Shown here: positions 1-5,340 of the stretch, piece after piece
How the letters are laid out: each line of letters opens with the position of its first letter
Numbering within the stretch: position 1 is the stretch's first letter
Source: Candidatus Saccharimonadota bacterium
GTDB taxonomy: Bacteria > Patescibacteriota > Saccharimonadia > Saccharimonadales > UBA4665
Length of the DNA stretch: 6,498 nucleotides
Direction: 5' to 3'
NCBI GenBank assembly: GCA_028289265.1
Contig: JAQGGU010000021.1
Location: 1-6,498 of the forward strand
Position numbers and translations under genes: made by a program
The notes under the pieces: generated by a model
Seen by the model: only the letters and a program-made list of their open reading frames with translations
Told to the model about the DNA's origin: nothing
Database searches by the model: none

Positions 1-30
1 CTCTCTTGCTTTCTTGCAAGGTATAAGTAT

Positions 31-58
31 TTGTGGGATACTGAGCTTAGAATATAAG
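31..58 (+). promoter_or_regulatory. Candidate promoter of the CAP-domain gene
   Basis: A -35-like TTGTGG (31-36) and a -10-like TATAAG (53-58) are 16 bases apart. A transcript starting about seven bases after the -10 box would have a leader of only about 14 bases before the ATG at 79. No Shine-Dalgarno sequence is visible in the A-rich stretch 60-78, so initiation would depend on an unstructured leader. The boxes are imperfect and the region before base 1 is unseen. Bases 1-30 hold nothing else I can name. Confidence 0.3.
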
Positions 59-78
59 CATAAACAAAAACATAGAAT

Positions 79-966
79 ATGGCACTCACTACACCCAAGC
101 GCAAAACATCCGTTCACCGCAGGAAAGCCCAGGGCGAACACCATCGCCACAGCAAGCATTACCTAAAAGCCTACCACCCGTATTTGCCTCTGCTCTTTCT
201 TGTAATCGTTGGACTGGCCATCAACGTCATATGGACTGCGCGTACCAATGTCCTGGGGTCATCGACCAGCCTTACCTCGACTGAACTGTTACAGGACACC
301 AATAACGAACGCCTTCATAACAACCAGGACCCCTTAAAACTGAACGCGAAATTAAGTAGCGCCGCCCAGGCAAAAGCCAACGACATGGCTGCCAAAAACT
401 ACTGGTCACATACCGCGCCTAGCGGCGATAAGCCGTGGAAATTTATCCAGAAAAGCGGCTATGAATACTATGCCGCCGGCGAGAATTTAGCCTATGGCTT
501 CGGCGATTCGAGCGCTACTATCACGGGCTGGATGAATAGCCGTGAACATCGCGCCAACTTGTTACATCCTGACTATCAAGAAGTAGGGTTCGGTATTATG
601 ACCGCCAAGAATTACCAAGGCCACGGACAAACAACAATTGTAGTAGCGATGTATGCCGAACCTGCCATCCCAGGTTTGAGCGACTTCTCGAGCGCTGCAA
701 CTATAGTACAGCCAGATGTACCGCTGCGTACCGTATCACGTGTGCAACTTCTCACGGGCGGCACGGCGCCGTGGAGCTATAGCCTCATCCTACTGGCTAC
801 CCTAATTGCTGCGGCCTGGTTCATCATCCGCCACCTCAAATTCTGGCATCGGGTAGTCGTGCAGAGCGAAGAGTTTATAGTGGAACACAAGTTTCTCGAC
901 GTCCTCATAGTCGCGGCAGCAGTCACCGGCTTTCTCCTCACCCGCACTGCCGGTTTCCTGCACTAG
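79..966 (+). CDS. Membrane-anchored CAP/SCP-domain protein
   Basis: This is a 295-residue protein of the CAP superfamily (CRISP/antigen 5/PR-1, SCP-like), predicted to sit in the membrane with its main domain outside. Residues 1-33 are strongly basic and His-rich, 35-52 form a hydrophobic segment, and about 68-193 are the CAP domain. CAP landmarks seen are the N-terminal helix with NNERLHNN (75-82), YWSH with H111, GENLAYG with E135, and WMNSREHRANLL (151-162) with E156 and H157, so the usual His/Glu cavity residues appear present. Two more hydrophobic segments follow (about 232-250 and 273-293), leaving almost no C-terminal tail. The molecular role of bacterial CAP proteins is poorly defined; binding of lipids or cell-envelope components is only a family-level guess. 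The ATG at 79 gives the complete basic N-terminus but has no clear Shine-Dalgarno. The last nine codons and stop are repeated at 2928-2957, so the present 3' end may have been supplied by an inserted unit. Confidence 0.9.
   Translation: MALTTPKRKTSVHRRKAQGEHHRHSKHYLKAYHPYLPLLFLVIVGLAINVIWTARTNVLGSSTSLTSTELLQDTNNERLHNNQDPLKLNAKLSSAAQAKANDMAAKNYWSHTAPSGDKPWKFIQKSGYEYYAAGENLAYGFGDSSATITGWMNSREHRANLLHPDYQEVGFGIMTAKNYQGHGQTTIVVAMYAEPAIPGLSDFSSAATIVQPDVPLRTVSRVQLLTGGTAPWSYSLILLATLIAAAWFIIRHLKFWHRVVVQSEEFIVEHKFLDVLIVAAAVTGFLLTRTAGFLH
937..965 (+). repeat. Left copy of a 29-bp direct repeat at the 3' end of the CAP gene
   Basis: Bases 937-965 match 2928-2956 at 27 of 29 positions in the same orientation, with perfect runs of 11 bp (937-947) and 14 bp (GGTTTCCTGCACTA, 952-965). 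The mismatches are 948 (T versus G) and 951 (C versus T). The next base, 966, is G here and A in the right copy, so the stop is TAG here and TAA there. This copy is the live coding end of the CAP gene (codons 287-295, peptide LTRTAGFLH). All three differences fall in third codon positions and leave the peptide unchanged. Confidence 0.9.
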
Positions 967-974
967 CGCATTTT

Positions 975-983
975 GGGGGGGGG
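975..983 (+). repeat. Nine-base G homopolymer just after the CAP gene
   Basis: A run of nine G follows four T, beginning nine bases after the CAP stop codon and at the left edge of the putative cassette. Such runs can change length by slipped-strand mispairing and are also common spots for sequencing errors. It is intergenic, so a length change would not shift a reading frame. It could only affect leader folding or spacing of control sites. Confidence 0.8.
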
Positions 984-1020
984 CGCTTCCCGTACTAGTC
1001 AATCGATACATTACTCCTGC

Positions 1021-1049
1021 AAGACATGCGAATGTTTGTGTGCTACGTT
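1021..1049 (+). promoter_or_regulatory. Candidate internal promoter before the kinase gene
   Basis: AAGACA (1021-1026) and TACGTT (1044-1049) are 17 bases apart, and the -10 is preceded by TGC (1041-1043), an extended -10 element also seen before the oxygenase-like gene. A start near 1056 would leave a leader of about 20 bases containing the AGGAG site but not the left half of the structured leader. This promoter and the proposed RNA switch therefore cannot both act on the same transcript. The -35 match is poor. Confidence 0.25.
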
Positions 1050-1064
1050 AGTAGCATTGACTAG
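1026..1064 (+). CDS. Possible 12-codon leader ORF (MRMFVCYVSSID)
   Basis: An ATG at 1026 opens 12 codons and stops at TAG 1062-1064, the stop sharing bases with the AGGAG ribosome site of the kinase gene. A second in-frame ATG is at 1032. Ribosomes ending here would have unwound the right arm of the leader stem and the GCTAC/GTAGC hairpin, delivering them to the next start 12 bases on. There is no convincing Shine-Dalgarno before 1026. The peptide shows no run of one amino acid of the kind used in attenuators. A chance open frame of this size is quite possible. Confidence 0.18.
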   Translation: MRMFVCYVSSID

Positions 1065-1067
1065 GAG
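1063..1067 (+). promoter_or_regulatory. Shine-Dalgarno that fixes the kinase start at 1076
   Basis: AGGAG at 1063-1067 lies eight bases before ATG 1076, which is good spacing. A longer frame could open at GTG 1067, but that codon overlaps the ribosome site itself, so ATG 1076 is the supported start. It is the target of both pairings described for the leader. Confidence 0.75.
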
Positions 1068-1075
1068 TGTGCCGT

Positions 1076-2575
1076 ATGACGGATTCTCATCCACCATTAT
1101 CAGGAGGTCAACCATTCCCTGGGTTTCCCGAATCCAGCCCTGCTGCTTCAGAGTATAAAAATGATCTCCTGGGCACGCTTACGGGCGTAGACACAATCCA
1201 CCGCGTCGCTACAGAATTGTACGATGAAGTTGATATCGTACGGCGGGATGCATTTAAAGCTTTAGCCATCGAAGCCACCGCGGCACTATTAGAACCACTC
1301 CCTGATGAAGATATCCCGCGGATACTTGCTGCTTTAAACGAAAATTATAGGGGCGTTTTTGCGGGCATGGACCTTAGCCTGGTCAGCAATGACCGGCCAG
1401 AGCTGGTTATAGTGAACACATACGGTAATCTCGAACAGGTCCTCGTAACCGCTGAAAACGCCCGGGATGCGCTACTAGCTGTCAGAATTGCAGATAACGA
1501 AAGGAGGGCCGGCCACAGCTATGCCCTGCGCCGTGAAATTCTCAAACGCAGCCTGGGCACCATACCGACATATGAAGCCTACATTTACGGACAAGACGTC
1601 CCCAGGGGACAAGACCTTTACCCGTTCTTGAACGACCCGGGCAACTGGCTGCCGGAGCGAAGCGCTCTGCATGCCGACATTATTCGCGAACAATACGCCC
1701 TCACCCGGCAACTTTCAGAGCGTCTGAATGACACAACTCCCACCATATATGCCCTGCGCGGCAATACTGCGTCAGGCAAAAGCACCATGGCCCGCCGCCA
1801 TCCACAACTCGTACGCGGACTAGATGAACAAGGCGAATTGTCTGGTAGCATAAACCCCGATACTTATAAAAATATACTCAAGCAGCACGAAGCAGAAGAA
1901 GAATTACAAGTCGTCAATCACGCCCAGACACACTTCGAGGGATCCATGATCGCTTGGAAAATAGAAGGCATGATTGCGCCGGAAGCATCATCAGTTGTCA
2001 TAGACAGGCGGCTGACAACCGTCGGTAGCATAAATCAGATAGAGACGCGCGCGAGAGAATATTGGGCAGGTAAATTAATCCATCTTTTTGATTTGGAAGT
2101 GCCGCTAGAGATTTCACTAGTACGCGTGCTTAGCCGGCCAGTCGGAGGCGACGCGCCGAATGTTCCTTTTGATGTCGTAGCGGAAGGGTTCAGGGATATT
2201 CGTTTTAGCAGAGACGAGGTCATATACCGGGTCGAGCACCATGACTGGATCAATTATTACGTCCTGTTCGTGACAGACGAAAATGGCAAAACCATAGAAG
2301 CTGCCCACAAAAACCCTGGGGATCAGCTGGAAATCATTGAGGGCGCCAGTGAGCTGCTTGACGAAGCTAAAAATTATCATGTCGTTCATTGGATGCTCAG
2401 AAATTTGACAGAAACAGTAATAACGGAGGATTATATAAATAGGTACATTGAGCGGATACATGGTGACGACCCAACCGGAAGAATAGCCGACACTACTCGT
2501 GCCGCACTAGCCAAGTATATCGGCAGAACACTCAAACACTCGCTGGATGAACGCTCGCAGCAACTAAATGAGTAG
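1076..2575 (+). CDS. Zeta-toxin-like P-loop kinase with a large N-terminal extension
   Basis: This is a 499-residue, apparently soluble protein (numbering from ATG 1076). Residues 1-25 are Pro/Ser-rich. About 26-220 are mostly helical in character and match no family I recognise. About 223-400 look like a zeta-toxin/PezT-type kinase domain: a beta strand leading into Walker A GNTASGKST (229-237, K235), SINPDTYK (258-265) resembling the substrate-side Asp motif, VVIDRRL (307-313), arginines R350 and R354, and RPVGGDAPNVP (354-364) resembling the GGH-x-VP segment of the family. Zeta toxins phosphorylate UDP-N-acetylglucosamine and so block envelope synthesis; related kinases use other substrates, and none can be read here. 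The usual Glu of the central strand appears as D310. The length is about twice that of a simple zeta toxin. The stop shares bases with the next gene's ribosome site. The gene sits inside the direct-repeat-flanked unit. The P-loop is certain, the zeta assignment likely, a toxin role unproven. Confidence 0.8.
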   Translation: MTDSHPPLSGGQPFPGFPESSPAASEYKNDLLGTLTGVDTIHRVATELYDEVDIVRRDAFKALAIEATAALLEPLPDEDIPRILAALNENYRGVFAGMDLSLVSNDRPELVIVNTYGNLEQVLVTAENARDALLAVRIADNERRAGHSYALRREILKRSLGTIPTYEAYIYGQDVPRGQDLYPFLNDPGNWLPERSALHADIIREQYALTRQLSERLNDTTPTIYALRGNTASGKSTMARRHPQLVRGLDEQGELSGSINPDTYKNILKQHEAEEELQVVNHAQTHFEGSMIAWKIEGMIAPEASSVVIDRRLTTVGSINQIETRAREYWAGKLIHLFDLEVPLEISLVRVLSRPVGGDAPNVPFDVVAEGFRDIRFSRDEVIYRVEHHDWINYYVLFVTDENGKTIEAAHKNPGDQLEIIEGASELLDEAKNYHVVHWMLRNLTETVITEDYINRYIERIHGDDPTGRIADTTRAALAKYIGRTLKHSLDERSQQLNE

Positions 2576-2580
2576 GAGGA
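2574..2580 (+). promoter_or_regulatory. Shine-Dalgarno overlapping the kinase stop codon
   Basis: AGGAGGA (2574-2580) shares its first two bases with the TAG stop at 2573-2575 and lies seven bases before ATG 2588. The near-perfect site and 12-base gap between stop and start indicate translational coupling and probably matched or higher output of the small protein. Confidence 0.8.
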
Positions 2581-2587
2581 AGGGCAT

Positions 2588-2917
2588 ATGACAGAATCTT
2601 TGCCACCAACGAACGAGCCAAACCCCCAACCAGCTCCTAAAGGTACAGGGAGAATGGCAATGGAGCTAGTGCTCAAACAGATTGAAGTTGAAAGAGAGTT
2701 ACTAAAACTGAGGGTTAACGAAGCAATCGCCAACTCGCCGGACAAAGAACCCTTTGACCCCGATGCATTAGCAACCATATACCCGATGGACCCGTCAAGG
2801 CTGAGTGAGGCGGCGATAGACGAATTACGTACTAAATATTACCTCTTCTTCCCCGGAAACACCCTCGGAGAATACGCGGAACATCTGATATATCACGACA
2901 CGCACGATTCCAACTAA
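2588..2917 (+). CDS. Small acidic protein coupled to the kinase; possible antitoxin or partner
   Basis: This is a 109-residue protein I do not recognise. Residues 1-20 are rich in Pro, Asn and Thr and probably disordered. Residues 23-49 form a long amphipathic helix with many Glu/Lys/Leu and coiled-coil potential. A Pro/Asp-rich turn (51-70) is followed by a second helix (about 72-85) and an acidic, His-containing tail. There is no signal peptide, membrane segment or recognisable DNA-binding motif. Its strong ribosome site over the upstream stop marks it as the operon partner of the zeta-like kinase. In epsilon/zeta and PezAT systems the antitoxin gene is usually upstream, so a downstream antitoxin would be reversed. 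It could equally be an adaptor or a regulator of the kinase's unknown N-terminal region. The frame ends ten bases before the CAP-gene remnant. Confidence 0.8.
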   Translation: MTESLPPTNEPNPQPAPKGTGRMAMELVLKQIEVERELLKLRVNEAIANSPDKEPFDPDALATIYPMDPSRLSEAAIDELRTKYYLFFPGNTLGEYAEHLIYHDTHDSN

Positions 2918-2927
2918 TCAGTTATGT

Positions 2928-2957
2928 CTCACCCGCACGGCTGGTTTCCTGCACTAA
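2928..2957 (+). pseudogene. Orphan 3' end of a CAP gene (right copy of the direct repeat)
   Basis: Read from 2928, this stretch encodes LTRTAGFLH and then TAA, exactly the C-terminus of the CAP protein at 79-966. Compared with 937-966, the only differences are at 2939, 2942 and 2957, each the third base of a codon and each silent. The codon before it is TGT here and CTC in the CAP gene, and similarity ends there. No start codon or body of a second CAP gene precedes it, because the small-protein gene ends ten bases earlier. The convergent oxidoreductase gene ends one base further on (stop at 2961-2959). It is either the original end of the CAP gene displaced by an insertion or the last trace of a lost duplicate. 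Silent-only changes show that both copies evolved under coding selection. Confidence 0.85.
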
Positions 2958-2958
2958 T

Positions 2959-4422
2959 TCAATTATTCGAATTTGCGTAGGCCGAACGATACATGTCCGC
3001 CATCAATTTCATCGTAGAACTATGCGACATATAGTCAGATAAAGTACTCGACCTGCCGGTCTCCACGCACATAAAGAAGTCTTCGATACCCCGGCTTCTT
3101 GAGTTTTTAAGTGGGTCCATCAAGGGCTCGCCAATATCTTCGTAAAGCTCGTCTATGCGTATGAGCTGGTAGGCAGGCGAATCTTTCATGACGCCATGAT
3201 TACGAAAAACATGAATATCAAAGTTATACGTTTCGCCTACCCCTACTCCATCAGACTGATTTTTCTCATCCGATTCATAGGCAATGACTTTGATGGCCTG
3301 CAAAGGGCCGGAGACAAAATAGTGGGACTCATGCCGCACACGGCCATTTTTGTACAGTTCTTTGCCATCGGCCGATGCCCAGTGGCGCTGTGACACACCA
3401 TCATGCATCAAAGATACTGTGCCTGCCGATATTTTCAGCCCATCCTTATTCTTGTAGCCTAACGAGAGATTGACCGACATCTCACCATATTGCAGTTTGT
3501 TCTTACCGCTCAATTCATCGTGTATGTGTCGCTGTTGCGCATCATCAACCGGTGTACCCAGTATCTTATACTGTGCCCCAGAAGGGAAAGCAGCAAGATA
3601 ATCATCAGGATATACGAAGTCAGCATGGACTGCTGGCGTAAGGTCATTACCCCGCCATGATTCTTCAACTAGGTAATTTACGATATCTATACCGTGATAA
3701 CCCGAGTGCATACCCTTACCGTAACCGCGGTTATAGCCATGATAATCTTGCGATATCATTTCGAGTGGAGGCCGCCACTGCCCATCAGAGTGTAAAGACT
3801 GGAAAGCGGTCACCCCAACTCCATAGTCACTGCTTATCTCTTCAATCAGCGACAATACTTTCTGGAATCCTATGTGGTGTCGGCGCTGCGCGAGGATAGA
3901 GCACGCCAACCGTGGCTTTCGCTTTCGGGCTGCTTTGAGCGCTTCATAAATATGCATATAATCTGCATATATCTGATCTATAGATTCCGTACTGGTACGC
4001 AAATCGGTCGGGGCAGAGATAGGCTTGTCCATAAGTACGTTGAAGTCATTCTGAAGAGCCCAGCAGGCATAAGCGACATGATACTCAGGATCAGTGGCGA
4101 CAATCACACGGTTCACGCCGTGCTTATCGGCAGCAGCTTGCAATGCCCCATTTATGTCTTCGGGTACCTGTCGTGCGTTGAACGGAAAATCAAGAGGGTT
4201 AGCATCTACGGCCAGGTATTCGACCTTGCCGCCGATATCGGGGTACTGCGCAAGTATGCTGGTGCTAATCTCGTCGATACGCCTTCGCAGGTCTACTATG
4301 ACGAGTCTCCTCCAGGCTTCAGGCTTCGCCATTAGGACCGGTAAATGATTGCGGAAAGCATGCCTACCGCAACCGATAAGCATGATAGCAGTATTACTAT
4401 TTTTTTCAGAGTAGCTTGTCAT
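2959..4422 (-). CDS. Gfo/Idh/MocA-family NAD(P)-dependent oxidoreductase
   Basis: This is a 487-residue cytosolic protein. Residues 12-28 form the first Rossmann strand and turn (IMLIGCGRHAFRNHLP, Gly-rich GCG at 17-19). VDLR (43-46) ends the second strand where the cofactor ribose is read. VIVATDPEYHVAYACWAL (106-123) and MDKPIS (131-136) match the family's second cofactor segment, with K133 in the place of the usual EKP lysine. GMHSGYHGIDIVNYL (237-251) matches the catalytic Gly/Asp/His helix, with H239 and H243. Members oxidise or reduce sugar, inositol or related hydroxyl groups; the substrate cannot be told. Typical members have about 330-400 residues; the extra length is in the C-terminal half. 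The start at 4422 has no Shine-Dalgarno and lies about ten bases from a good -10 box. An alternative Met at residue 14 would cut into the first Rossmann strand. It converges on the kinase cassette and diverges from the oxygenase-like gene. Confidence 0.85.
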   Translation of the reverse strand: MTSYSEKNSNTAIMLIGCGRHAFRNHLPVLMAKPEAWRRLVIVDLRRRIDEISTSILAQYPDIGGKVEYLAVDANPLDFPFNARQVPEDINGALQAAADKHGVNRVIVATDPEYHVAYACWALQNDFNVLMDKPISAPTDLRTSTESIDQIYADYMHIYEALKAARKRKPRLACSILAQRRHHIGFQKVLSLIEEISSDYGVGVTAFQSLHSDGQWRPPLEMISQDYHGYNRGYGKGMHSGYHGIDIVNYLVEESWRGNDLTPAVHADFVYPDDYLAAFPSGAQYKILGTPVDDAQQRHIHDELSGKNKLQYGEMSVNLSLGYKNKDGLKISAGTVSLMHDGVSQRHWASADGKELYKNGRVRHESHYFVSGPLQAIKVIAYESDEKNQSDGVGVGETYNFDIHVFRNHGVMKDSPAYQLIRIDELYEDIGEPLMDPLKNSRSRGIEDFFMCVETGRSSTLSDYMSHSSTMKLMADMYRSAYANSNN

Positions 4423-4431
4423 AAAAAACTT

Positions 4432-4440
4432 ATTATATCA
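4432..4440 (-). promoter_or_regulatory. Extended -10 promoter of the oxidoreductase gene
   Basis: On the minus strand the sequence reads TGATATAAT: a perfect TATAAT (4437-4432) preceded by the TGN of an extended -10. No good -35 is found at 16-18 bases spacing. Transcription would begin near 4425, within a few bases of the ATG at 4422, giving a nearly leaderless message, in line with the absence of a Shine-Dalgarno there. Confidence 0.55.
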
Positions 4441-4448
4441 CATTGTTA

Positions 4449-4477
4449 TTGTAATGGTAGTCTTTTTCTGCTACAAT
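4449..4477 (+). promoter_or_regulatory. Promoter of the oxygenase-like/AlaRS-like gene pair
   Basis: TTGTAA (4449-4454) and TACAAT (4472-4477) are separated by the ideal 17 bases, and the -10 is preceded by TGC (4469-4471), forming an extended -10. The expected start near 4484 gives a leader of about 36 bases to ATG 4520. This is the best sigma-70-type promoter in the window. Its -35 box and spacer lie where the divergent oxidoreductase promoter would place its own -35, so the two polymerase footprints overlap. Confidence 0.6.
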
Positions 4478-4507
4478 CACACTCTATAAGCAAGCTAATC
4501 ACAGCGT

Positions 4508-4512
4508 AAGGA
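4508..4512 (+). promoter_or_regulatory. Shine-Dalgarno of the oxygenase-like gene
   Basis: AAGGA lies seven bases before ATG 4520 and supports that start. Confidence 0.65.
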
Positions 4513-4519
4513 ACCTAGC

Positions 4520-5308
4520 ATGTCCATCAAAAGTCTCGATACATTACCCGCCGTAAGGCCAGAGCCAGGCACCTCGGTAGTGTCAGCAATTGTACCCGCT
4601 GAAGTACCCTCCTCGCTTATTACGCCCATACTCGACATGGAGAGGACTACACAGTTCATGCGCTGCGTACCTATCGTTGCCTCCGCAGCGGTACAGGGAG
4701 AGGTAGGCCCTCATGATTTTGCCACTGATAGTGAAGTCCGCGATTATAAGATCGGAACGGGGTGGCTGACGCCTGAGACAGCGCAGACCGAGGATGACTA
4801 CTGGAAATATGCCAACAAGCTGGCCCGCTTCGTTGGAGCATCCTTCGGCCACATGTTTGCAGATCCGTCATTTCACGACCCTCGGCATGAAGCAGGTGTC
4901 GCACTTGTCATGGAGCATCGGCGTACTTATGCCGGTACCCCTGCACCAGCCTTAGAGAATTCTTTCAAGCCGACTTTTAGCGGTACAACATGCTTTGAGA
5001 GAAATGTAGCTCCAGATAAATTTGGCGCTCATCTCGATCTCGTGCACAGCTCGCCTATTCTTATCGGGTTTATTGCTCGCGGGGGCGGCACTATCGTTCG
5101 CGAAGGAAAATACTCAGCACTCGACCCATTAAGCAGCCAAGCTGAGCTTAACGCAGTTGGTGATTCACTGGATGGCCGGCAGCTTCCTGACGACGAGCTT
5201 TTTCTCGGCGACGCCCGGACACTCATACACGAAGCACCAGACTCTCAGGACGGATGGCGTGATCACATCCGCTTCTATATCGCTCCTAAATACCCTAATG
5301 ACATTTAA
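4520..5308 (+). CDS. Unrecognised protein with an HxD...H...R pattern (Fe(II)/2-oxoglutarate oxygenase-like)
   Basis: This is a 262-residue soluble protein without signal peptide or membrane segments. No family is certain. The C-terminal half has the order of residues expected of a double-stranded beta-helix iron oxygenase: GAHLDLVHSSPILIGF (169-184) with H171-x-D173, a Gly-rich turn (188-190), LFLGDARTLIHEAP (227-240) with H237 after a GD turn, and HIRFYIAP (249-256) with R251 fourteen residues later, in the place of the arginine that holds 2-oxoglutarate. The layout recalls DUF1826-type proteins. Residues 1-35 look disordered and 90-135 helical with several His. If the fold is right, it would oxidise an unknown substrate using O2 and 2-oxoglutarate. 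It could also be a metal-binding cupin without this chemistry. It is the first gene of a rightward pair, 32 bases before the AlaRS-like gene. Confidence 0.75.
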   Translation: MSIKSLDTLPAVRPEPGTSVVSAIVPAEVPSSLITPILDMERTTQFMRCVPIVASAAVQGEVGPHDFATDSEVRDYKIGTGWLTPETAQTEDDYWKYANKLARFVGASFGHMFADPSFHDPRHEAGVALVMEHRRTYAGTPAPALENSFKPTFSGTTCFERNVAPDKFGAHLDLVHSSPILIGFIARGGGTIVREGKYSALDPLSSQAELNAVGDSLDGRQLPDDELFLGDARTLIHEAPDSQDGWRDHIRFYIAPKYPNDI

Positions 5309-5340
5309 TTCGAGCAGTCTTCTCTAGGCGAACACGCATC

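Larger units (their letters stand above)
995..1068 (+). promoter_or_regulatory. Structured leader of the kinase gene with alternative pairings over the Shine-Dalgarno
   Basis: CTAGTCAAT (995-1003) and ATTGACTAG (1056-1064) form a perfect 9-bp inverted repeat whose right arm covers the first two bases of the AGGAG ribosome site. Inside it, GCTAC/GTAGC (1042-1046/1051-1055, loop GTTA) abuts the right arm, and ACATT/AATGT (1008-1012/1031-1035) forms a second stem. ACTCCT (1013-1018) is exactly complementary to AGGAGT (1063-1068), extendable by G-U pairs to 1012-1019 with 1062-1069. The long stem and the anti-Shine-Dalgarno pairing both need 1062-1064, so they exclude each other. This resembles a translational switch, but I recognise no riboswitch class. 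It only works if transcription begins upstream of 995, for example by read-through from the CAP gene. Confidence 0.4.
966..2956 (+). mobile_element. Putative 1991-bp inserted cassette carrying the zeta-like kinase and its partner
   Basis: The unit lies between two direct copies of the CAP gene's 3' end, offset by exactly 1991 bases. It holds a leader, the P-loop kinase gene and a coupled 109-codon gene, all on the same strand as the CAP gene. Restoration of a target gene's 3' end with silent changes is known from integrative elements that use gene ends as attachment sites. Here the left copy would be supplied by the unit and the right copy would be the original end. No integrase, transposase or terminal inverted repeat is visible, so the unit would have to be non-autonomous, a decayed element, or a product of homologous recombination. 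The main alternative is a tandem duplication of the CAP gene followed by loss of nearly all of one copy. The repeat itself is certain; mobility is inference. Confidence 0.45.

Noticed and set aside
1..20. CTTGCAAG palindrome and nearby CTTGC/GCAAG arms at the left edge
   Set aside because: Too short to support a terminator or operator, with no T-run and no upstream gene visible to anchor it.
1067..1075. GTG 1067 as the start of the kinase gene
   Set aside because: The codon overlaps the only Shine-Dalgarno (1063-1067). ATG 1076 has correct spacing and costs only three residues.
2918..2958. Possible bidirectional terminator between the convergent genes
   Set aside because: No stable hairpin or T-run is visible; the interval is almost entirely the CAP-gene remnant.
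3874..4335. A 153-codon plus-strand open frame inside the oxidoreductase gene
   Set aside because: It is antisense to the Rossmann domain coding region, has no ribosome site, and its translation looks like no protein family.
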